Assembly (NCBI GenBank): GCA_016617855.1
Contig: JAECUM010006812.1
Location: 1 to 64,000 of the forward strand
Reading direction: 5' to 3'
DNA from: Megalonaias nervosa
Lineage: Eukaryota; Mollusca; Bivalvia; Unionida; Unionidae
Length of the DNA: 64,000 bases
Below are positions 56,001 to 64,000 of this stretch, piece after piece; the first letter of the stretch is position 1; each line of letters opens with the position of its first letter. The position numbers and the translations under genes are program-made. Under the pieces are notes generated by a model. That model saw nothing but the letters and a program-made list of their open reading frames with translations, had not been told where the DNA came from and made no database searches.

Positions 56001-59000
56001 AACCAGCAGTCAAAAAGTAAAAATAAAAAAGGTAGAATTAGATCAAAGTAAACAGACCAAAAGTCATGCTAATCCCTTAATCAAGAACAGAGCAAATTTC
56101 AAGACACAAATTAAGATTACTAACAGGTAAAGTACCATGCTAAATTCCAAAAATCCTTGTCAGAAAAGTTATGGGGAACTGCAGTGGCTCAATGATTAGC
56201 ATGCCAGACTTGACCTCAGAAGGGAGTGGGTTTGATTCCTGCTGAGACTATACTTGACTGGGTTGGCTGCAGTATTGTGTCTCTGGGCAAGGCAATTTAA
56301 TCCAACTGCCAAGACAATATAATCCATCATACATTTATCTGCAATTAAACACCAATCAATCAGTAGTTATCTTACCTTCATTCTGGTGATGTAGTCTACT
56401 ATCATGTCTTCACTCAAATTATCAAAGAGGCCATCCGTTCCAAGAAGAATTACATCCCCTTCTTCTACTCTGTAAGATGTGCTCTGAGCCATGGAGGGGC
56501 TGAAGAAAAACAAGTTTTCAGTGAAACTAGGACATGATTAACGCAGAGTGAAAAATCACTCTTAATTTTAAGTTCAGTTTTATGATTTTCATCATGCTTC
56601 ATTCTTGGCTTTGTCCCAGTGTCAATTATCCTAATTTTTCATCTTGGGTGCTAGAAAGTTCCATGTATGCTTCATTCTAGGCTGTGCCCCAGTACCAAAT
56701 ACCCTAATTTTTCATCTTCGGTGCAAGAAAGTTGCCTGTATGGCACCTATAAGGTACATTTAAAACCCACTAAAAATGAAGATTAATGTTTCTTATGGTT
56801 GATTTTAGGCCGAATTGAGTGCATACCAAACTTTCTAAAGAAAGAGAGAGCTCAGTGCCAAAGAAGACTAATATGATCAATTACATCAGCTGAGAGAAAG
56901 GTCTTGCTGATTTTTGTTCACTTTGACATGAACAGCACATGCTCCATGATTCCTAACAGAAAATGCAAGGAAGGAAAGATGAAATCTTCAATGAAAACAC
57001 TGCTGTATTTATTTCCATAGTAGTGTACAGGGAGTAACATACGTATACTTTAATTAGCAGTGTACAGGGAGTAGCATACGTATACTTTAATTAGAAGTGT
57101 AAAGGGAGTAGCATACATATACTTTAATTAGTAGTGTAAAGAGAGTAGCATACGTATACTTTAATTAGTAGTGTAAAGGGAGTAGCATACGTATACTTTA
57201 ATTAGTAGTGTACAGGGAGTAGCATACGTATACTTTAATTAGTAGTGTACAGGGAGTAGCATACCTATACTTTAATTAGTAGTGTACAGGGAGTAGCATA
57301 CGTATACTTTAATTAATAGTGTACAGGGAGTAGCATACGTATACTTTAATTAGTAGTGTACAGGGAGTAGCATACGTATACTTTAATTAGTAGTGTAGAG
57401 GAAGTAGCATACGTACACTTTAATTAGTAGTGTAAAGGGAGTAGCATACGTACACTTTAATTAGTAGTGTAAAGGAAGTAGCATACGTATACTTTAATTA
57501 GTAGTGTACAGGGAGTAGCATACGTATACTTTAATTAGTAGTGTAGAGGAAGTAGCATACGTATACTTTAATTAGTAGTGTAAAGGAAGTAGCATACGTA
57601 TACTTTAATTAGAAGTGTACAGGGAGTAGCATACGTATACTTTAATTAGTAGAGTACAGGGAGTAGCATACGTATACTTTAATTAGTAGTGTAGAGGAAG
57701 TAGCCTACATATACTTTAATTAGTAGTGTAGAGGAAGTAGCCTACATATACTTTAATTAGTAGTGTAGAGGAAGTAGCCTACGTATACTTTAATTAGTAG
57801 TGTAAAGGGAGTAGCATACGTATACTTTAATTAGAAGTGTACAGGGAGTAGCATACGTATACTTTAATTAGAAGTGTAAAGGGAGTAGCATACGTATACT
57901 TTAATTAGTAGTGTAAAGGGAGTAGCATACATATACTTTAATTAGAAGTGTACAGGGAGTAGCATACGTATACTTTAATGTTTTAAATAAATTTCAAAGG
58001 GGACTAGTATATGTATACTTTAATGTTTTAAATAAATTTCAAAGGGGATTAGTATATGTATACTTCAATGTTTTAAATAAATTCCAAACTGGACTAGCAT
58101 ATGTATACTTCAATGTTTTAAATAAATTCCAAAGGGGACTAGCATATGTATACTTCAATGTTTTAAATAAATTCCAAAGGGGACTAGCATATGTATACTT
58201 CAATGTTTTAAATAAATTCTTAAGGGGACTAGCATATGTATACTTCAATGTTTTAAATAAATTCCAAAGGGGACTAGCATATGTATACTTCAATGTTTTA
58301 AATAAATTCCAAAGGGGAATGGCTACTTGAGCATGATGAATTCAAGAACTAGTACTGAAGGCTCTCAACATCAAAAGCTGATTAAGATCACAGGAAGCCA
58401 AGTCATGGAGTTATTCATTTCTACAATAAATATCACTTTTCCAGCATTACATACTTTAAATCAATACCTGTGGGGGTCAACTAAGGAATCAACCTTTCAT
58501 TTTCAGTTGGGGAGGCAGCTTGAAAAAATTCTCAAACTTAATTTATAGAAACCCCAAAAAGCTGTTATTTTGAGGTAAACAAAGAAAAAAATATATTACT
58601 TAAAAGAAAATCCAAGCCCTCCTCCCTGCTGAGAAAATGTTAGTGGACAAAGAAACTGTACAACACTGTGCTGTAGTTCGTCTGCTTCAAAGTGTATAAA
58701 TATTTATTGCAGAAATTAATACATCCACAACAGAAAAACTTGGGATAATTATATATTTGATTTTCTTAAGTAAACAAGGTACAGGTAAGGGTAATTAGCA
58801 GCCTGGTTTTCCTTGCATTTAAAATGACCACATTTTTATCTGGAAGGGGCAACTAAATCCCAATTTTTCCATTTCCAAAATGAACACTGCTTAATGCCTG
58901 TTCCCTACAGCTTCAAGTCAACTTGAACTGCATGTTTTTGTATTTTACAAACTGAGGCATATTTTTCTTTGCAAGGGTTTGCACCATCCTGAAAAGTGTT

Positions 59001-60276
59001 CAAAGAACAAGGATGCCTCACCCAGACCTAAGCCTCACAAAAGTAATCTAAACGGCACAAGATACACCCACCCATGCATCCTCTATGTAGATAACTTAAA
59101 TTTTTTTTGCAGAAATCATTTTTCTTTCTTCAGTCACAGTGATCTAGTCTTTTGACCTTATAATCCCCAAATCAACAGACCTCTTCCTTATCCCACGTGC
59201 AAAGCATCTACAAAATTTGGTCCAGGTCTGTGATGCCAACTAAAGTTTTGTGCAGAAACAATATTTTCTTTTATCATTCACAGTTGAGTGACCTTTGGCC
59301 TTTTGGCCTTGGCCCCAACCTCAATGGAATTCTTCTCAAGTCCAAATACAAGCTATCCACAATGTCTGGTTTATATATGTTATTATGTGGAAACAATTTC
59401 TATTCTTTCAATCAGTGACCTTGATAACCTTTGACTCCAAAATCAATTGGGTTCTTCCTTATCCAAAGTGCAAGACATTCACAAAGTGTGATAACCAGCA
59501 AACCAAAGTTCTTGTGTTGAAGCCATTTTTCTTCTTTCAGAGTGACCTTGACCTCCTTAAACCAAATAAATCCATCCACAAAGCTTGCTAAGTGGAGTTA
59601 TTGTGCCATAACCAGTCCACTTCTTTCAGTAACAATGGCCTTAACATTCGGCCTTTTGACTCTGAGACTGAGGTATATTTTCTTACCCAATATGCAAATT
59701 ATCTACAAAGTTTGGTAATGTTAAATTCTTAATAACGTAAGATACTGTGCATAAACCATTTTTCTTCGTTCAGTCACAGCGACTTTGATATTTGAGTTAA
59801 ATATCAATCTGGTTCTACCTTACTCCAGGCACAAGCCATCCTTAAAGTTTTATAACTGTAGATAATAGATAACTCTAGCTATTGTGTGGAAACAAAATTG
59901 GTAAAATGTGATATATGGACAACATCACAACATAATATGCTCTGCCTTATGGCGGGCATCTAATAACCAAACAAGGTGTTGCCAACAGATGGTCATTTGG
60001 CTAAATGGACAAGGATGACACTACATGCCCTACCAATGTCATGGTTGACCACAAAAAAAGGGAAATCATTCCTGTACCTGTCACTAAGTACTTGCCACTC
60101 CTGGCTTGGGGGTGCCACTGCCAGCTGGAAAGGGGTGTTGAAATAATGTTGCTGTTCCTGAGATCTGTGGACAACCTCACCATCTCGAATCACAAGGAAG
60201 CCACTATCACCAAGGTTGGCTGTGTAGATTGTCCGTTCTTCTTTGTGAAGAGCCACTATACATGCTGTGCTGCTAC
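50712..60276 (-). CDS. PPTC7: PP2C-family phosphatase, PPTC7 type, four 3' coding exons
   Basis: PPTC7/Ptc7 is a Mn/Mg-dependent protein phosphatase of mitochondria. Four minus-strand coding exons are visible: 60,276-60,078, 56,500-56,376, 55,424-55,289 and 50,776-50,712. All have GT/AG borders and matching phase. Exon by exon they encode '[38 protein letters not shown]', then '[14 protein letters not shown]', then '[15 protein letters not shown]', and last '[14 protein letters not shown]'. The metal-binding Asp residues of PP2C enzymes are present in DSGF, TDGLFDN and KPDDIT. The stop TAA is at 50,712-50,714. Exons for the N-terminal half, including the mitochondrial targeting part, must lie upstream and were not found between 60,277 and 64,000. 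Confidence 0.93.
50780..52975. other. PPTC7 intron sequence without recognised features
   Basis: No exon or repeat recognised. An unrelated near-duplicate of about 35 bp occurs at 51,785 and 51,863 ('atcttaaatttctaacat'). Confidence 0.4.
52980..53005. repeat. (TG)n microsatellite
   Basis: About 13 TG units, abutting the tail of a minus-strand SINE as at 27,432. Confidence 0.95.
53002..53314 (-). mobile_element. SINE family A, copy 4
   Basis: Full-length minus-strand copy; head at 53,314 ('ccactccggtggcctagtgg' on the minus strand), B-box region decayed ('gattcaaacttcaacc'). Confidence 0.88.
53591..54480 (+). pseudogene. Possible piggyBac-type transposon remnant
   Basis: A TTAA at about 53,588-53,591 is followed by ccctttagcttcc, like piggyBac ends (TTAA target, CCC start). 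At 53,947 an ATG begins an acidic, Ser/Asp-rich peptide ('MDSNSDTSE'), typical of piggyBac N-termini. It is broken by stops, and near 54,290-54,380 a '[13 protein letters not shown]' and 'FTGIYIVMN' pattern recalls the transposase core. The right end and the catalytic Asp region were not found. Low-to-moderate confidence. Confidence 0.4.
54790..54972. mobile_element. MITE-like repeat, second family, copy 3
   Basis: 'acgtacatggtacccaggga' at the left and 'cttccccgagtaccaagtat' at the right form the inverted ends; the interior matches 42,787-42,973. Confidence 0.7.
55289..55424 (-). CDS. PPTC7: PPTC7 exon: penultimate
   Basis: Acceptor cttgtag, donor gaggg/gtaagag. Encodes '[20 protein letters not shown]', matching the PPTC7 'AEQAHELAYDPNYMSPFA' region. 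Confidence 0.9.
56173..56345 (+). mobile_element. SINE family C, copy 5
   Basis: Plus-strand copy with head 'gcagtggctcaatgattagc', B-box-like 'gggtttgattcc' and body 'ctctgggcaaggcaattta'. It ends about 30 bp from a PPTC7 splice donor. Confidence 0.8.
56376..56500 (-). CDS. PPTC7: PPTC7 exon: GTDGLFDN segment
   Basis: Acceptor tttcttcag, donor atgaag/gtaag. Encodes the second metal-binding motif (TDG) of the PP2C fold. Confidence 0.92.
57022..57975. repeat. 37-bp minisatellite, about 26 copies
   Basis: The unit is 'agtgtacagggagtagcatacgtatactttaattagt' in two halves: 'agtgtacagggagtagcata' then 'cgtatactttaattagt'. Copies differ at a few positions (acagg, aaagg, agagg), and some variants are themselves repeated in runs, suggesting block duplication. 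It lies in a PPTC7 intron. Confidence 0.97.
57976..58318. repeat. 45-bp minisatellite, about 7.5 copies
   Basis: The unit contains 'gtatacttcaatgtttta' and 'aataaattccaaaggggact'. It abuts the 37-bp array and shares the 'tatactttaatg' core, so one array probably arose from the edge of the other. The unit length is a multiple of three, which creates a long meaningless open frame on the minus strand. Confidence 0.97.
59020..59880. repeat. Degenerate tandem repeat, ~150-170-bp unit
   Basis: About five diverged units repeat the order 'caaagcatctacaaaatttg', 'gaaaccatttttcttctttc', 'agtgaccttgacctt' and 'aatcaattgggttcttcctt'. I know similar 'gaccttgacctt' arrays as common in mollusc genomes. Confidence 0.65.
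60078..60276 (-). CDS. PPTC7: PPTC7 exon: central PP2C core
   Basis: Acceptor attgtag before 60,276 (minus strand), donor gtgacag/gtacag after 60,078. It carries the NLGDSGF metal site and '[12 protein letters not shown]', a near-signature of PPTC7. Confidence 0.93.
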
Positions 60277-60668
60277 CTACAATGCAACAGCAAAATAATG
60301 ATAAATTTGGAATAATAAGTAGATTCAACAATCTCATTGCAACTTCAGTTTTGTTTATGGCACATGAGCTTGTGGGTCAAATTTGATTCCATTTTTACCA
60401 ATCTACTTAAATCATTACCATACACATGATATCTTATGTGGTGATCTGGTGCTCAATGCTAATGTTCAATCTGCATTTCCTCATATCACAATTTTTTCAG
60501 ACGCATTCTGGTGTTTTTAGCAAGTCTGCATGTTGGTATTGCTTGAGCGACCAGGCTGGTTTTTTATTACACCGTATTAATTTAAATTTCATTTATCCTA
60601 TGAATAAAAATATTTGTAAATCATACCAGAAAAGGTACATAATAAACAACAAAGTGGTTGATGTTTTT

Positions 60669-60903
60669 GGGGTTTAATGCCATTTCTCAGCACGAGATGG
60701 GCTATATATGGCAACCAGTGTAATTTGGTGGAAGAGGAATCCAGAAAAAACCCAGAAAGAACCACCAACCCATGGGAAGCTACTGGCAAGCTTTCTCACA
60801 TGCCAACATTGGCCAAGCCTGAGACTTGAACCCACGCAGACAGAGGTAAGATGGCAGTGATCCATAAGAGTGTGCTCTTTAGACCAGTCAGTCACTCGGG
60901 ACC
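60669..60903 (-). mobile_element. SINE family B, copy 3
   Basis: Full minus-strand copy, head at 60,903 (gaggtcccgagtgactgact on the minus strand) and tail near 60,670. Confidence 0.85.
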
Positions 60904-61399
60904 TCAACAAACAAGTTCATACATGTTTTATTTCAAGTTGGGAGATAGAACTTGCTATAGCATACGAATACACTGAGGTCTGGTGGCTTCTATATTCTTA
61001 CACCATGTCAAGCTTGTTCTTTTGTTTTGCTTTTGAACAAACTTTTGCACTTACTTTCAACAAACACGTGTAATATTGTATACATTTTTTATCATCATTA
61101 AAGTTTCAAATATTAATTACCAATGACATTATATACAAAATACTGCATCAAATCTTTACACTGCATAAAATCTTTGTTGGAACTGTTTCCTTCATAAAAC
61201 TGCAAACCTTGTAGGTGCATGAAAATGTTGTGATTCGATACAGTAATTCATTTCAATAAATATATCATTCAGTACCTTACCTTTATCAAATTTTCACATG
61301 GTACGAAATTGTTGGGTGACTAATGTATCCACTATATCCAGCTCTCAGTACAATTTTGTGCCCATAAATTTAGTTTGGTGTTTTACAACATTGCAATAA

Positions 61400-61733
61400 A
61401 AGGAGCCACAGTAGGTGAAAGGGTGTAGGTTCAAATCCTACCACTGGGCCAGCCTTTGTCAGCTACTGTGGTGTGTCCTTGGGCAAGACACTTTACTCCA
61501 ATTGCCTTGGCACGAAATAACCTAGACTTATTTTTTGTTGCTGTGCCATGATGCACCAAACCAAACCAATCTGCAACACAAGTATGTTATTTAGCTCTAA
61601 GTCAATGGGAGTAGAGTGTTTAGCCCAAGGATGCAACACAGGAGCTGACCTAGGCTGACCCAACAGTAGGATTTGAACCTGCATTCTTTCAGTCACAAGT
61701 CCAGGAAACTAACCACTAAGTCACCATGGCTCT
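61400..61733. mobile_element. SINE family C pair in tail-to-tail inverted arrangement
   Basis: A plus-strand copy (61,400-61,545; head 'aaggagccacagtaggtgaa') meets a minus-strand copy (61,546-61,733; head 'agagccatggtgacttagtg' on the minus strand). Their tails touch at the 'ttgctgtgccatgatgcacc' segment, so transcripts across it could fold back. Confidence 0.8.
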
Positions 61734-61739
61734 ACCTCT

Positions 61740-63340
61740 ATTAGTCACACCTGTGACATCCAGGAGGGTACATTAGACTTATTTACATCTTTAGCACACT
61801 GGTGATCCCACAACCAGCCTGCATGTTTTGAAAACTAACAGCCCAGTATCAGGTACATAAAAGACCCAATTTTGAAATCTGAGACTATTAAGCATGGTGT
61901 GCAATATGAACCTTTGATAAGAATGGACATTCAGGTATTTTAATTTGCTGTTACATTTAAATGCTTCTGAATGAAATCATCAACAGAATCTATGCAATAA
62001 TCAAATTGATTGTTTTTTTCTGTGCGAGAAACTTCAGAAAAACAATGTGCATATTTCAATTTCAAGAATAAAATCTTCTGCACATATGCAAGCCAATCAA
62101 ACTTTAAAACATTAAATATAAAATATATTAAATTAAAACTGCTGAAGAACTGCGGTATCTCGTTTTATAAGTCAGCTTCAATTTTATGACCATAAATATA
62201 CAATTATACAGTACAACACTCCCTCACTTTAAAGCCCTTCATTATGACACAGTTCCTCTTACAATTCAAATACAGTCATGGATTCTATCATTAACTTCCA
62301 GTAAAATTATATACATCATGTACTGCATTATAAGTTGGTATCACATTAAGTTGGTATTACACAAGATAGATACCAGTACCAAACATAGTTTACTAATGAT
62401 TTATCACCACACATAGTGTACAAATGATTTAACCAGTCTACTATGGGTTTAATGCAACACATCTATGAAGGGTTTAATATCACACAGTCTACTGAAGGGA
62501 GAATACCACCCAATGAAGTCTACATGGTTAATCTAATACATAAATAACTTTGCAAAAGAAGATTATCTTTTCTACATGAAAACCCTGCTGTGTCACTAAT
62601 GCTTAATGCGTGAAAGCTGAAAAATACAAAACCCAGGACTCCAATGTAATTTTACCCAGGCATGAAAAAATATGTCTAAGAGATACGTGACACCACTGCT
62701 AAATGATCAGAGCTAGCCTAGTTACTGAAGTACTTTTTATTTCCTTTTTGAGGTAAAATGTATGCATTTTTTAATGAAAATTTATGCTTATTTGTCTTCA
62801 TAAATGATATTAAAATTAAAACTACTCAATTTTCACTCACGTGTTGTAGAACAAAAACTAATGCTTATTGATGGCTAAGGTATGCATCAAAAACTACCCT
62901 GATAAAAAAGATGCAAACTATCAAATTATACTCTTGCAGTGAGATATTCTGCACAGGTTCTTAAATGTAAAGGTGTATACATTCAAACTGCAACCCATTT
63001 TTCACCTATGCACATAAAAATTCAGCCAAGTGCACAATATAAATAATGCTAATGGCTGTCCATCCATATTTTGATAGCTGGTCCTCTCATTATCAATGCA
63101 GACTGTGGTACACTAACTTATATTAAATCTCATTCAAAATGCACATTCACTGTCATAAACTCTCTTGTATCAGTTAATCAAAATACTGATAATGAGGAGA
63201 GTTCATAATGAAGAATGAAAAACAGAAGAAAGGAAGCTGCATACTTTTAAGGCTATTGTCAAGTATAATAAAATGACCTGTATCAAGTAGATATGTGAGG
63301 CATTAGACCAATTTTCAAGTTTTCTGGTGTTTAATTAGCT
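61740..63340. other. Gene-free stretch, probably PPTC7 intron
   Basis: No exon with good splice sites found on the minus strand. CpG-poor. Confidence 0.4.
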
Positions 63341-63344
63341 GAGA

Positions 63345-63800
63345 TAACAAGAGGCCCATGTGTGCCTAAGATCACTCATCTGATTGACAACTGCCTAACA
63401 GCCAAATACAAAAGCAGTCAACCAAGCAATCTGTCTTAGTGGGATGCTCTTTGTGGAAATTTCTTCCCATTGTGTTGATCACATATTGTATGAAAACAGC
63501 CCTGTGAAAGTTTTCCTATATTTTTTGTCATCTTCAACAATATCTAATAGCAGCATCAGCTGTATTATACTGAAAAGCTTGACATGGATTCTGTGTCCAA
63601 TCTGATTTAATTCCATTGAACTCTTTTTGAGACAGTATCAGTTAAAAGTTTTTTAATTTCTGGATAAGGTGACCTTTATTCTATTTAACTACAGTGTGTA
63701 CAGCTTAACTTCAACTCGCCCATCTAATTTTGGCCAGCATTTGCAAGTGGACTAACGTCAATTTTAATCTTTGTGACCTTGATCAAGTAACTACTGTGAC
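63345..63800. repeat. Possible dispersed repeat starting 'acaagaggcccatg'
   Basis: The opening 'aacaagaggcccatgtgtgc' and 'ctaagatcactcatctga' resemble a repeat I know to be frequent in molluscs and brachiopods. There is no second copy in this window, so this rests on memory. Confidence 0.35.
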
Positions 63801-63917
63801 AAAAGCACTGCACAGTTAGCAACAAAACTATATGCAGAATCAGCAAAAGTCATAATATTCCAATAGTACAAGTAATTTTACTGAATACTTACAATGCCAA
63901 CACTGCAATAGACTGTA

Positions 63918-64000
63918 TATACTCACTTATAAGACAAGTCCAACTGCAAACTGCACAGACCCAGATCTGCCATCACATAGTGCAGTTTGTTAGGAGTAAT
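63918..64000 (+). mobile_element. Double-hairpin MITE-like repeat, cut by the window end
   Basis: Shows the family start 'tatactcacttataagacaa', hairpin 1 ('cacagacccagatctgccat') and 'gtttgttaggagtaat'. Confidence 0.75.

Noticed and set aside
58039..58293. Minus-strand open frame of 15-residue repeats
   Set aside because: It exists because the 45-bp minisatellite unit is a multiple of three; there is no start context, splice site or other evidence of coding.
57022..58318. CRISPR-like regular repeat array
   Set aside because: Units are head-to-tail without unique spacers and the genome is animal; it is a minisatellite.

Overview
The window looks like an invertebrate animal genome, probably a mollusc or another lophotrochozoan. 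It has intron-containing animal genes, many tRNA-derived SINEs, MITE-like elements, microsatellites and minisatellites, and a large virus-like DNA transposon. No species can be named from the sequence alone.

Layout. 1-2,600: nothing recognised. 2,635-4,030: decayed Ty3/Gypsy pol. 5,986-6,297: SINE. 7,200-9,742: decayed remnant of an old Polinton, minus strand. 10,326-26,175: a complete Polinton/Maverick (adintovirus-like) of 15,850 bp, with ~175-bp terminal inverted repeats that differ by one substitution and one A-run length, and a 5-bp target duplication (taata). 26,180-29,440: clustered repeats. 29,950-36,240: a three-exon plus-strand host gene with an MJ1316-type domain and a 2H phosphoesterase domain (LENG9-like). 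36,250-50,700: SINEs, MITEs and simple repeats. 50,712-60,276 and probably beyond the window: minus-strand PP2C phosphatase gene of the PPTC7 type, four 3' coding exons, with two large minisatellites in an intron.

The Polinton has two arms. The left arm holds the packaging ATPase, a zinc-ribbon/PLA2-like protein, a DDE integrase, a long minus-strand replication gene (protein-primed type PolB, then SF1 helicase, then HNH), a small Cys-rich protein, a free-standing HNH endonuclease and an unknown protein. The right arm is a minus-strand morphogenesis block: core-like protein, small basic protein, double-jelly-roll major capsid protein, pVI-like protein, adenain-type protease, phage-tail-fibre-like protein, a two-helix membrane protein and a penton-like minor capsid protein. 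The arms are separated by ~1.46 kb without genes, containing a ~770-bp near-perfect palindrome whose arms each carry a tRNA-like sequence.

The most interesting points are the polymerase-helicase-HNH fusion, the central palindrome with tRNA-like arms, the TIRs that are themselves bounded by 18-bp inverted repeats, and a set of single-base frame breaks that all fall at short homopolymers. Because the TIRs are almost identical, these breaks look more like assembly errors or very recent decay than old age. All functional statements are from reading the sequence and family knowledge; no database search was run.
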